From the NCBI RefSeq assembly GCF_001428105.1, contig NZ_LMSJ01000004.1, positions 52,520 through 116,519 on the forward strand: a stretch of DNA of 64,000 nt, in the 5' to 3' direction. The notes below the pieces were generated by a model that was not told the DNA's origin, did no database searches, and saw only the letters and a program-made list of their open reading frames with translations. Origin of the DNA: Paenibacillus sp. Soil766 (lineage in GTDB: Bacteria > Bacillota > Bacilli > Paenibacillales > NBRC-103111). The position numbers were made by a program, and so were the translations under genes. Positions 56,204-64,000 of the stretch are shown here, piece by piece. Each line of letters opens with the position of its first letter. Positions within the stretch are counted from its first letter, which is position 1.

Positions 56204-56898
56204 GCTTTCACCATCCTATACCCGTATCCGTATACGGTTTCTAAGCGCATGTCTGGCAGCTTGCGGCGCAGTCTGCGTACTAAATCATCGACAACACGAT
56301 CAGTACCGAAGTAGTCGATGCCCCATACCGAGCGCAAAACTTGCTCGCGTTCGAGGACTTGCCCTTGGTTTTGAACGAAATAGAGCAGCAGCTCAAATTC
56401 TTTCGAAGTCAGATCGAGCGTTGTGCCATTGCGATCGATTACGGTGCGAGCGGGCTCGTCGATCGTATAGGTAGCTAACGTAGTGAGCTGCGCACGGCGC
56501 TCCATGGAAGCGGTCAGCGGGCTGTTCCCTTGGCGCGCATATACGCGTTCTAGCAGCTTGCGACAGCGGATGACTAGCTCGCGTGGTAGAAATGGCTTCG
56601 CCAAATAGTCGTCGCTCCCAAGCTCAAGACCAATAATGCGATCGATATCGGCATCGCGGGCTGAGATGAAGATCACAGGCTGTGACGGCTGATCGGCTTT
56701 AATCTCTCGGATGAGCTGGAAGCCATCCACGCCAGGCAGCATAATATCGAGGACCCACAAGTCCGGCCGTTCCGAGATTGCCTCTCTAGCTGAGGTTCCA
56801 TCGGGGAACGAACGCACCTGCCACCCCTCTTTCTCCAAATAGGCCGCTAGCACGCCTCTTAAATGTTCTTCATCTTCGACTAAATAGATACTATACAT
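56200..56898 (-). CDS. OmpR-family response regulator
   Basis: A 232-residue regulator: receiver about 1-115 with EDE at 8-10 and Asp51 in VLDIMLPGVDGF, and a winged-helix DNA-binding domain about 135-230 (TSKEFELLLYFVQNQGQVLEREQVLRSVWG, VYGYGYRMVKA). It is paired with the kinase that overlaps its end. It lies 88 bp after the secreted-protein gene on the same strand, with no clear terminator, so the three are probably one transcript. Confidence 0.9.
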   Translation of the reverse strand: MYSIYLVEDEEHLRGVLAAYLEKEGWQVRSFPDGTSAREAISERPDLWVLDIMLPGVDGFQLIREIKADQPSQPVIFISARDADIDRIIGLELGSDDYLAKPFLPRELVIRCRKLLERVYARQGNSPLTASMERRAQLTTLATYTIDEPARTVIDRNGTTLDLTSKEFELLLYFVQNQGQVLEREQVLRSVWGIDYFGTDRVVDDLVRRLRRKLPDMRLETVYGYGYRMVKA

Positions 56899-56986
56899 CG
56901 TATATCACGCCTTCCATGCCTTCATAACATGAGGAAAAGTGGAGCCGAATCGCAGGATATGCGATCGGATCCACCTTACTTGCCAT

Positions 56987-57790
56987 TTATTTGTTCTCAG
57001 CTTCTGTTGCTTGCTGCTCTTTGATTTTCGTAGTCATTTCACGCATGTCTTCGGTTCCCTTTACAAAATCCTTCCATACATCTGGCAAGATCGCACGGAT
57101 TGCTTCTGCATCATCCGCTTCTACCGCCTCTGCTAATTTTTGTTGAAGTTTCATGCTCTCAGATTCTACAGGCTTAGCTATCATTATATCACTCGCAACT
57201 CCAGCCTCAACTGGAAGAACACGGGTAATCTGCTCTGGAAGTGTTCCATCGGACTTCGTTAAGCTTGTAATGAATCCTTTAGTAGGATGAGCTACCCCTT
57301 CAGGAAGGTCTTTGATCTCTGCAGCTGTGAGAGTAGGTAATAGAGGTAAAGCTTCAATGGCTTCTCCACCTTCAAATGAAGTAACGAAAGCAGCACCTTC
57401 AGCAGGGAATACTTGTACGGCGCCTTCAGCAGCATCTTTACTTGCAATGGTTACTGTCTTAGCGAAAGCAGACTTAGGCATATCTGCTTCTACTTGCTTG
57501 CGATCGTCGAGTGCCTTCTTCCAGTCAGCGAGGGTATCCGGTGCGTATGTAGTGACAAGAAGCTTCAAATAGTTGCGCTCATGAGCAGGTTGATTAAGCA
57601 AGCCTACACTCGAAGATCGGAAGTGAAGAGCTGGCGCTGATCCAACAGCCTTTACCATTTGAATGGCTGGAGCAGTTTTCGTGTCCGTAGTTGTATCTGC
57701 CGCAGATGCACTTACAGCACCGAATGCGATGGTTGTCATGATAGCTAGCAGGCTCGTTTGAACGGCGCGTTTTTTCCATGTTGTTTTCAT
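56987..57790 (-). CDS. Secreted protein of unknown function upstream of a two-component system
   Basis: A 267-residue exported protein: signal peptide about 1-30 ending SASAA, then a mature alpha/beta region of about 150 residues and an acidic helical C-terminus (about 210-267, KLQQKLAEAVEADDAEAIRAILPDVWKDF). The open frame runs to 57925, but AAAGGAG before the ATG at 57790 and the clean signal peptide fix the start. I recognise no domain. The position ahead of the regulator-kinase pair suggests a stress-responsive or signal-modulating role, which is inference. Confidence 0.75.
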   Translation of the reverse strand: MKTTWKKRAVQTSLLAIMTTIAFGAVSASAADTTTDTKTAPAIQMVKAVGSAPALHFRSSSVGLLNQPAHERNYLKLLVTTYAPDTLADWKKALDDRKQVEADMPKSAFAKTVTIASKDAAEGAVQVFPAEGAAFVTSFEGGEAIEALPLLPTLTAAEIKDLPEGVAHPTKGFITSLTKSDGTLPEQITRVLPVEAGVASDIMIAKPVESESMKLQQKLAEAVEADDAEAIRAILPDVWKDFVKGTEDMREMTTKIKEQQATEAENK

Positions 57791-57961
57791 AATGTGAAAA
57801 CTCCTTTCGATTGGTACAGCGTGGAAGGGATGGTTGATTTCCCTTACACCCTTACTGTACCGAAAGATTATGGACATCCTATCGCAACAATATGGGAAAT
57901 TGTGTGATGGAACGCATAATACCACTATAAAGAAACAGGCTTCTGGGGGATTCCAAGCCGC

Positions 57962-57999
57962 TTGACATGACTACATTACGCGGTATACTATTAAGTATA
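57962..57999 (+). promoter_or_regulatory. Promoter with ArsR operator overlapping the -10
   Basis: TTGACA (57962-57967), 16 bp, TATACT (57984-57989) is a strong SigA promoter. TATACT-ATTA-AGTATA (57984-57999) is a perfect 6-4-6 inverted repeat starting at the -10 itself. A further palindrome CCTTAATTAAGG follows at 58001-58012. Confidence 0.7.
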
Positions 58000-58022
58000 T
58001 CCTTAATTAAGGAGTTGCTTAA

Positions 58023-58361
58023 TTGAAGGCAAACGACACACTCAGTATCATCTTCGCTGCGCTTGCCGATCCGACCCGCCGAAACATCCTATCTAGGCTG
58101 TCACAGGGGGCCGCAACAGTCGGGGAGGTCGCTGAACACTTCAAGATAAGCGCACCCGCGATCTCCCAACACCTCAAAGTGTTGGAGCGAGCAGGACTGA
58201 TCGAACGCACAACAAAAGCCCAATGGCGGACCCTGTCGATCCGCACCAAGCCTCTTGATGAGGCATCGGCCTGGGTCGAGAAGCACCGCCGCGAGTGGAA
58301 CCAGCACTTCGACGCACTGGAAGAGCACCTCAAGTCCATGATCACAAAGGAGGAACAATGA
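58023..58361 (+). CDS. ArsR-family regulator of the AHSA1 pair
   Basis: A 112-residue winged-helix regulator: ALADPTRRNILSRLSQGAATVGEVAEHF, then the recognition helix ISAPAISQHLKVLERAGLI. No metal-binding cysteines are visible. This subgroup is regularly encoded with an SRPBCC/AHSA1 protein, as here, with an ATGA overlap to the next gene. Translation starts at TTG with TAAGGAG eight bases upstream. The operator at 57984 suggests autoregulation. Confidence 0.9.
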   Translation: MKANDTLSIIFAALADPTRRNILSRLSQGAATVGEVAEHFKISAPAISQHLKVLERAGLIERTTKAQWRTLSIRTKPLDEASAWVEKHRREWNQHFDALEEHLKSMITKEEQ

Positions 58362-58807
58362 ACATGACCACATCTGCACCGGAGTTCACGATTACCCGTA
58401 TTCTGAATGCCCGTCCCGAAATTGTTTGGCGCGCTTGGACCGAGAAGAAGGAACTTGCCGCCTGGCTGCCTTCAACACCTGTAGAGACGATCTCCTTCGA
58501 CGTCCGCGAAGGCGGACGCTACCGTTACACAATGGTCAATAAGGAGACTGGCCAGGAGTTTCACACTGGAGGCGTGTTCCTTGACGTCATCCCATTCGAA
58601 AGGCTTGTCTTCACCTGGGGTTATCCCGATGCTCCGATCGAGGAGTCACCTGTCGTGACCCTAACCCTCACGGCACAGGACGATCGCACTGAGATGATCT
58701 TCCACCTAAGCGGATTCGCTGGTCACCCTGGCGATCAATTTGTGTACGACGGTTGGTCTAGTACGCTCGACAATCTGGAGGCGCTCCTGCACGACCAGTC
58801 AAAGTAG
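58358..58807 (+). CDS. SRPBCC/AHSA1-family protein
   Basis: A 149-residue START-like domain protein with a hydrophobic ligand cavity. Family landmarks: FTITRILNARPEIVWRAWTEKKELAAWLPS, the GGRYRY turn, and DGWSSTLDNLEALL at the C-terminus. These proteins are encoded with ArsR partners and may bind or modify small hydrophobic compounds; the role is not established. AAGGAGGA precedes the ATG at 58358, which overlaps the ArsR stop. Confidence 0.9.
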   Translation: MNMTTSAPEFTITRILNARPEIVWRAWTEKKELAAWLPSTPVETISFDVREGGRYRYTMVNKETGQEFHTGGVFLDVIPFERLVFTWGYPDAPIEESPVVTLTLTAQDDRTEMIFHLSGFAGHPGDQFVYDGWSSTLDNLEALLHDQSK

Positions 58808-58835
58808 ACGAAACGGAAAACCAATAGTTCAATAT

Positions 58836-58872
58836 CAGGGAGCAGTTTGCCGAATGGCAGCTGCTCCTTTCT
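58836..58872 (+). terminator. Terminator-like hairpin of a repeated type (copy 2)
   Basis: GGAGCAG (58839-58845) pairs with CTGCTCC (58861-58867), followed by TTTCTC. Most of the element, from ATCAGGGAGCAG through TTGCC and GGCAGCTGCTCC, is shared with the hairpin at 40727-40764. Confidence 0.7.
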
Positions 58873-58981
58873 CATTTATTTAGCTGCAAGATAGGATAAA
58901 ATTAATGAGAAATGGGAAAATTATGTACCTCGCGGATTTGCGGAATTGAGTACGAAGATTGTTGAAGCGGAGTGAGTAGGA

Positions 58982-59836
58982 GTGTCTCATAATACATTTT
59001 GGTATGCGGGATTGAGTGTAGTATTCTTGATTGTACTTGCCTTTGTGTTTTACAAACAAAGAAACATGCATACTTTATTCCAGTTTCTAGTACTAGTCGA
59101 AATTGCGTACCTCATTGAAGCCGTAATCTATATTTTCATGGGAAGCTATCTGTATCACCCGAAAATCATCAAATACAATTCATATTATGATAGCCATATG
59201 GGTGCATTAACTTCAAATTTGATTGCAGTTCCTGTGGTGGCAACCATCATCTCCATATTTCAGCTTAACTGGGTTTGGATTATTGTAGCTACAGTATTGC
59301 TTGCGGGGATCGAATGGTTATTCGTGAAGCTTCAAATTTATACCCTGCATTGGTGGCGAATTGAATATACGTTTATAGGTCTTTTAATGTATTTTCCATT
59401 TTCAAAAATAATTTATCGCCGGATTCTAAATGCCTTAGATGGTTTTCTACATTCCGTTTTTTTATTTTTATGCATTGCACCTATAGCAGGTACGTTGCAT
59501 TTTCTCCCTATAATGTTTTTCTCAAACAGGATTTATCGACCTGGCTGGTATGAAAATCAGTCGTATGACACAAGTGCTTTCTCCGTTGTGTATTACATAG
59601 GCATTTGTATCATATTGGTTGTTTTAGTGAAGATGTTTCGGATAAAAAAATGGTTGAAAATTGTATTAACAGTGGCGGTTGCATTAACAGTGACATATTC
59701 CCTAAAAAAAGTAGGGATTTTGTTTAGCGTTGTTTGGTGGGACTCATGGTATTATATCTTGTCTCCCCTAGTTCTTTTATTCATCGCTGAGGCGTTCAGC
59801 GAACGTTTATATAGAGGTCGATTCACGAATAAATAG
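58982..59836 (+). CDS. Polytopic membrane protein of unknown function
   Basis: A 284-residue protein with about eight hydrophobic helices and short loops; no signal peptide beyond the first helix. Translation probably starts at GTG 58982, with GTAGGA very close before it, so the start is weakly supported. Pieces such as HWWRIEYTFIGLLMYFP resemble small Clostridium/Paenibacillus membrane proteins of the CBO0543 type, which lack a known function. A terminator separates it from a convergent membrane protein. Confidence 0.65.
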   Translation: MSHNTFWYAGLSVVFLIVLAFVFYKQRNMHTLFQFLVLVEIAYLIEAVIYIFMGSYLYHPKIIKYNSYYDSHMGALTSNLIAVPVVATIISIFQLNWVWIIVATVLLAGIEWLFVKLQIYTLHWWRIEYTFIGLLMYFPFSKIIYRRILNALDGFLHSVFLFLCIAPIAGTLHFLPIMFFSNRIYRPGWYENQSYDTSAFSVVYYIGICIILVVLVKMFRIKKWLKIVLTVAVALTVTYSLKKVGILFSVVWWDSWYYILSPLVLLFIAEAFSERLYRGRFTNK

Positions 59837-59842
59837 GAAAAC

Positions 59843-59875
59843 AAAACGGGATCTGCAGCTGCGGATCCCGTTTTT
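59843..59875. terminator. Bidirectional terminator between two membrane-protein genes
   Basis: CGGGATC (59847-59853) pairs with GATCCCG (59864-59870), with the self-complementary GCAGCTGC inside, an A-rich left flank and TTTTT on the right. It lies between convergent genes. Confidence 0.88.
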
Positions 59876-59891
59876 CATGGTGCGTGATTAT

Positions 59892-60392
59892 TCAGTTTAG
59901 TGGAACTTTGAAATACCACATTAGTACTACGATAATTATTAATGATAATAAGTAGGCACGTAGTGGTTTAATATGATGAAGTCTTAGCATAGGGAACATC
60001 ATGACATCAAACATCACTGAGTGCCAAAAAGTCCAGCCATTATCGTATGAGATTCTACCAAAGATCTGTAAAGCTAATTCGACAATTGAATAAATAAATA
60101 CCCATTTGAATAAGTAGACAAGCTCCTTTAACTTAGTTGTTGTTGGATAGCTTGAGAGGAACAAAAGAACGCTTAGGGGCATTGTTATTACTGCATATAC
60201 AATGACCGTTATCCGATGATTATAAAGAAAGTCGGGATGAAAAACCCACAAATGAAAGTCCTTGGTTAGATATTCATACAAAAGACCACCAGCCATTATA
60301 AAGAGCATAGTTGAGTGATACTTGTACCAGTTCTTCCAATCTGCCCAACGCCAAACTGAATAAATAGTAAATAAAGCTATGACAACATGCAT
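59892..60392 (-). CDS. CBO0543-type membrane protein
   Basis: A 166-residue protein with about five helices and the segment WTFWHSVMFDVMMFPMLRLHHIKPL, characteristic of the CBO0543 group in spore formers. Function unknown. The frame remains open to 60509, but AAGGTGG eight bases before the ATG at 60392 and the usual family length support that start. It is convergent with the membrane protein at 58982. Confidence 0.7.
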   Translation of the reverse strand: MHVVIALFTIYSVWRWADWKNWYKYHSTMLFIMAGGLLYEYLTKDFHLWVFHPDFLYNHRITVIVYAVITMPLSVLLFLSSYPTTTKLKELVYLFKWVFIYSIVELALQIFGRISYDNGWTFWHSVMFDVMMFPMLRLHHIKPLRAYLLSLIIIVVLMWYFKVPLN

Positions 60393-60655
60393 AAAAATTG
60401 ACCACCTTCGTATCTTATACAACATATCACATGCTGTAAGCTTTATTTTACCCACAATCTTATGTTTAATCCAAATTATGGATAAAATAAGTTCGGCATT
60501 GAATAACAAGAAGTAGAGTGCACCCCTTTGATAACTCGAAGTGGTGTTTTTTCATGGTAATAACAGTGCAAACGATTGGGTAAGCCATACTTTATTGATG
60601 ATTTATGGAAATATGGGAATAGTATCAATAAATTGAATCATTTAGTGAGGGAAGT

Positions 60656-61762
60656 ATGGAAGACGTTAAAATATCCGTCCGCCAGTTTGCAGTACTTGTC
60701 ATGATATTTACGATTGGGACTACAATTCTGGTTATTCCATCGGGGCTTGCTGTGGATGCCAAACAGGATGCATGGCTCGCGGCTTTAATTGGAGTTGGAC
60801 TAAATTTGATAGTCGTATGTTTATACAACAAGGTTGGAGATTATTTTCCAAACATGAGTCTTACTACATATAACGAAATATTGTTTGGGAAATGGTTGGG
60901 GAAGCTGTTCTCTCTCGTATTTATTTCCTTTGCATTTGTTGGTGCCACTACGGTCTTGTTTTATATGGGGAATTTTGTGAATACACAAGTTATGCCTGAT
61001 ACACCTATTCAAGCGATCAATCTTATTTTTGGCATCGTTGTTGTGATGGGTGTACGAATTGGACTTGAAGCGATAGTCCGTGCGGCAGAGATTTTTTTTC
61101 CATGGATCATTTTATTATTTACTATTTTGGTCATATGTCTCGTACCGGAGATTAAATTTGAATTGTTGCAGCCTATGTTCACTGTGGGATGTAAACCTCT
61201 GATCAAAGCGGTCTTGTCGGTTGCTGGTACGTCTTCACTTCCTTTTATCGTGTTGTTCATGGTGTTTCCGGTTCATGTCAACCACAATCAAAAAGCAAAA
61301 AAAGCTTTCCTGATTGCCACCTTATTAGGCGGACTTTTTTTCGTAGTCATCACCTTTTTATGCATAGCCGTATTAGGACCTAACGTAACAGAAAGTCATA
61401 TGTTTCCAAGCTATGTGTTAGCTAAACAGATCAACATTGGAAATTTATTGGAACGTGTTGAAATCCTAATTGCAGGGATTTGGTTTCTAACGGTTTATTT
61501 TAAGACAACTTTTTATTTTTATGGTTTTGTTATGGGGCTAGCTCAAATATTGAATATGAAAGATTATCGGCCGCTCGTTTTACCCCTAGGAATGATTCTG
61601 ATTGTTTATTCACTTGTCGTTTATCCCAATGTTGCTTATATGGCAGAGTTCGATTCCAAAACGTTTATCCCCTACGTGATAACGATAGGGCTAGTGTATC
61701 CACTACTCATAATGGGGGTTGGAGCAATCCGAAAGCCAATGTCAAAGAATAAGAATACTTGA
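60656..61762 (+). CDS. GerB-type germination receptor B subunit (ger operon 4)
   Basis: A 368-residue polytopic GerB-family protein with about ten helices. It starts MEDVKISVRQFAVLVMIFTIGT, closely matching the operon 1 B protein, and later shares HMFPSYVLAKQINIGNLLERVEILIAGIWFLTVYFK with its counterpart. GAGGGA precedes the ATG. It is the first gene of this operon, whereas B is last in operons 1 and 3, so the gene order has been rearranged between related operons. Confidence 0.9.
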   Translation: MEDVKISVRQFAVLVMIFTIGTTILVIPSGLAVDAKQDAWLAALIGVGLNLIVVCLYNKVGDYFPNMSLTTYNEILFGKWLGKLFSLVFISFAFVGATTVLFYMGNFVNTQVMPDTPIQAINLIFGIVVVMGVRIGLEAIVRAAEIFFPWIILLFTILVICLVPEIKFELLQPMFTVGCKPLIKAVLSVAGTSSLPFIVLFMVFPVHVNHNQKAKKAFLIATLLGGLFFVVITFLCIAVLGPNVTESHMFPSYVLAKQINIGNLLERVEILIAGIWFLTVYFKTTFYFYGFVMGLAQILNMKDYRPLVLPLGMILIVYSLVVYPNVAYMAEFDSKTFIPYVITIGLVYPLLIMGVGAIRKPMSKNKNT

Positions 61763-61784
61763 GTAGGAGGGAATCTCGTTAATC

Positions 61785-63353
61785 ATGAATTTCATCGAGA
61801 GAATTTTTCGGAATAATAAGAGACGCGCAGTTGAAGCAATGCCCGATCCGAGTAGTTCGTCGTTCTCAACAGAATCACTTGAGCTGTCGCTTGAACTTAA
61901 CATGGACAGAGTCAAGAAAGCCTTTGGAAGTAGTAACGATATCATTACGCAAACCATCCATTTGAATGGCGCGGACTCCATGCAAATTGGATTTGTTTAT
62001 ATAAATGGATTAATTAATCCCAGTTCTATTCAATCCCTGCTCACTGAAAATCTAAAGGTTGATTCGAGTGAATTCCCGCTGAATGCGTTAAGAAATTCAA
62101 TGAGTACACTCGGTCAAGTTCGCGAAATTCCTGATTTTGAAACCTTATATCAAGCTATTTTGGCGGGATTAACGGTTATTTTACTGGATGGGTGGGGGCA
62201 GGGGTTAGCGGCGAACACACAAGGTGGAGAGCATCGTGCCGTTGAGGAACCGACCACACAATCTGTTGTAAGAGGACCACGGGAAGGGTTTACAGAGCTA
62301 TTAAGCACCAACACTGCACTCGTCAGACGGAAAATAAAAGATCCCGACCTATGGATGGAATCCATGACCATCGGGCGTAAGAGCAAAACAGAAGTAGCCA
62401 TCATGTATATGAATGGCATTGTGAATGACAAGTTGGTGGAGGAAGCTAGAATTCGGCTTGGACGTATCGATATCGATGCGATATTTGAAAGTGGTAATGT
62501 CGAAGAGCTGATCCAAGACGAAACCTACTCACCGTTCCCTACCCTGTACAATACAGAACGCCCTGATGTTGTTGCTGCAGGCTTAATGGAAGGGCGCATT
62601 GCTATTCTTGTCGATGGCACTCCCTTTGTGCTGATGGCGCCTGCTCTATTTATCCAATTTTATCAATCTGCAGAAGATTATTACCAACGGGCGGATTTCG
62701 CAACACTGCTTCGATTTCTTCGTTATGCCTGTTTTTTCATATCTTTGTTGGCTCCATCCTTATATATTGCTATAACCACCTTTCACCAAGAATTGCTGCC
62801 ATCCTCCTTACTAATCAGTTTAGCTGCTCAAAGAGAAGGGATTCCTTTCCCAGCTTTTATCGAAGCTGCTGTTATGGAAATAACTTTCGAAATCCTTCGA
62901 GAAGCTGGTGTGAGGTTGCCGAAGACCGTCGGACAAGCGGTTTCAATTGTAGGGGCCTTAGTCATTGGTCAAGCCGCAGTAGAAGCAGGTTTGGTGTCTC
63001 CTGCGATGGTTATTATAGTGGCCATCACGGCCATTTCCAATTTTGTTATTCCTTCCTTTAATATGGGGATTACGATTCGGATTTTGAGATTTCTATTAAT
63101 GCTAATCGCAGCTTCTTTTGGATTATTTGGTGTAACCGTGGGGCTTATCGCTATCGTTATTCATTTGAGTAGTTTAAGGTCCTTCGGAATTCCGTACATG
63201 TCTCCAATGGCACCTTTTATCTTATCGGATCAGAAAGATACGATTTTTCGGTTACCACAATGGGCATTAACTACAAGGCCTAGGCTCATTAGTCAAAAAA
63301 ACAACATTCGAGAAAAAAATGCCTCTTCGAATAAGCCTGATAACAGGCGATAG
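61785..63353 (+). CDS. GerA-family germination receptor A subunit (ger operon 4)
   Basis: A 522-residue A subunit with VRGPREGFTELLSTNTALVRRKIK, ELIQDETYSPFPTLYNTERPDVVAAGLMEGRIAILVDGTPF and about five C-terminal helices ending SLRSFGIPYMSPMAPF. It is the closest of the three to the operon 1 A protein. AGGAGGGAA lies 10-15 bases before the ATG at 61785. It follows the B gene by 22 bp. Confidence 0.91.
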   Translation: MNFIERIFRNNKRRAVEAMPDPSSSSFSTESLELSLELNMDRVKKAFGSSNDIITQTIHLNGADSMQIGFVYINGLINPSSIQSLLTENLKVDSSEFPLNALRNSMSTLGQVREIPDFETLYQAILAGLTVILLDGWGQGLAANTQGGEHRAVEEPTTQSVVRGPREGFTELLSTNTALVRRKIKDPDLWMESMTIGRKSKTEVAIMYMNGIVNDKLVEEARIRLGRIDIDAIFESGNVEELIQDETYSPFPTLYNTERPDVVAAGLMEGRIAILVDGTPFVLMAPALFIQFYQSAEDYYQRADFATLLRFLRYACFFISLLAPSLYIAITTFHQELLPSSLLISLAAQREGIPFPAFIEAAVMEITFEILREAGVRLPKTVGQAVSIVGALVIGQAAVEAGLVSPAMVIIVAITAISNFVIPSFNMGITIRILRFLLMLIAASFGLFGVTVGLIAIVIHLSSLRSFGIPYMSPMAPFILSDQKDTIFRLPQWALTTRPRLISQKNNIREKNASSNKPDNRR

Positions 63354-63370
63354 ATAAGGAGTCATCGGGA

Positions 63371-64000
63371 ATGCGAAGAAATGTCATGGTGCTCGTTGCC
63401 TTGTTCGTCACGATTGGATTACTCACGGGATGTTGGAGCCGGCGCGAGCTGAATGACCTCGCTATTTCGGTTGGAATGGGTTTTGATAAAAAAGATGATC
63501 AAGTGCAGGTAACGATTCAAATTGTTAACCCTGGTGAAGTGGCTTCCAAAAGAGGCGGGGGTGGATTAACTACACCCGTAAGTACCTTTAAAGCTACCTC
63601 CAAAACCATATTTGAATCTTTAAGAAAAATCACCACACAAAGTCCAAGAAAGGTGTACTCTTCCCATCTTCGGATGCTTGTGATTAGTGAAGAATTGGCG
63701 AGAGAAGGGATTACACCGATTCTGGATGGGATTTCAAGAAATCATGAAATGCGATCTGATTTCTATATCGTCATCGCTAGAGGAACAACAGCGGAGAATG
63801 TATTGAAAATACTTACGCCGATCGAGAAAATCCCCTCCAATAAATTGTTTACCACGTTAGAGATGTCCGAAAAGATTTGGGCGCCTACGGTAAAAGTAAA
63901 ATTAGACAAATTAATTTCAGATCTGCAAACAGAGGGGAAAGATCCAGTATTAACCGGTATATTAATCAAGGGGAATCCGAATAAAGGGGATGAGAAGAGT
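63371..64000 (+). CDS. Ger(x)C-family germination lipoprotein (ger operon 4), 3' end cut by window
   Basis: The first 210 codons of a C subunit, open to the window edge. Signal peptide with lipobox LLTGC (Cys21) followed by WSRRELNDLAISVGMGFD. The part present, including SPRKVYSSHLRMLVISEELAREGI and KILTPIEKIPSNKLFTTLEMSEKIW, closely matches the operon 1 C protein. AAGGAG lies nine bases before the ATG, and the gene follows the A gene by 17 bp. Whether a D gene follows cannot be seen. Confidence 0.9.
   Translation, partial: MRRNVMVLVALFVTIGLLTGCWSRRELNDLAISVGMGFDKKDDQVQVTIQIVNPGEVASKRGGGGLTTPVSTFKATSKTIFESLRKITTQSPRKVYSSHLRMLVISEELAREGITPILDGISRNHEMRSDFYIVIARGTTAENVLKILTPIEKIPSNKLFTTLEMSEKIWAPTVKVKLDKLISDLQTEGKDPVLTGILIKGNPNKGDEKS

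Overview
The window reads as chromosome of an endospore-forming member of the Bacillota, most likely Paenibacillus or a close relative. The grounds are four gerA-type spore germination receptor operons, strong AGGAGG-type ribosome binding sites, YesM/YesN-type two-component pairs beside sugar ABC transporters, two Bce-type antibiotic-peptide modules, an alkA/adaA-adaB alkylation repair locus arranged as in Bacillus, and an S-layer-anchored protein. The genus is inference. I found no rRNA, tRNA or CRISPR array.

Layout. 1-2118: two copies of a hairpin repeat, an AraC/GyrI-like regulator and two GNAT acetyltransferases. 2198-6573: Bce module 1, with bceRS (+) facing bceAB (-) across one shared terminator. 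6695-10873: ger operon 1 (-, order A-C-D-B). 11000-12445: dbpA RNA helicase. 12658-19469: sugar ABC transporter (two permeases, binding lipoprotein) followed by its YesM/YesN pair. 19470-19908: repeat-rich gap. 19909-21522: ArsR regulator divergent from an Old Yellow Enzyme. 21813-27786: large secreted multidomain protein, Bcr/CflA exporter, small secreted repeat protein and a 52-residue zinc-ribbon-like protein. 27787-28282: second repeat-rich gap. 28283-30517: alkA and adaA-adaB. 30712-34907: ger operon 2 (+, A-B-C-D), followed closely by a GC-rich SPL-type radical SAM gene. 35752-37625: AraC regulator divergent from a ThuA-like gene. 37777-39853: dgoR-like GntR regulator divergent from D-galactonate dehydratase. 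40010-40650: broken DUF3231 gene. 40838-44912: ger operon 3 (-, A-C-D-B). 45091-47364: SLH/CAP surface protein. 47366-48020: gene fragment and possible insertion-sequence remnant. 48042-49952: TetR regulator and a YhgE/Pip-like membrane protein with matching operators. 50092-54664: Bce module 2, divergent RS and AB. 54626-57790: operon for a secreted protein, response regulator and sensor kinase. 58023-58807: ArsR/AHSA1 pair. 58982-60392: two convergent membrane proteins. 60656-64000: ger operon 4 (+, B-A-C, running off the edge).

How the genes work together. The dominant theme is germinant sensing: each ger operon should supply a complete inner-membrane receptor (A and B membrane subunits, C lipoprotein), and three also carry a small two-helix protein resembling the known receptor D subunits. 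The second theme is envelope surveillance: two Bce systems with nearly identical 14-bp operators upstream of their transporter genes, a third two-component system transcribed behind a secreted protein, and a TetR-controlled membrane exporter. The remainder is carbon uptake, alkylation repair and surface proteins. Intergenic spaces carry several unrelated short dispersed repeats.
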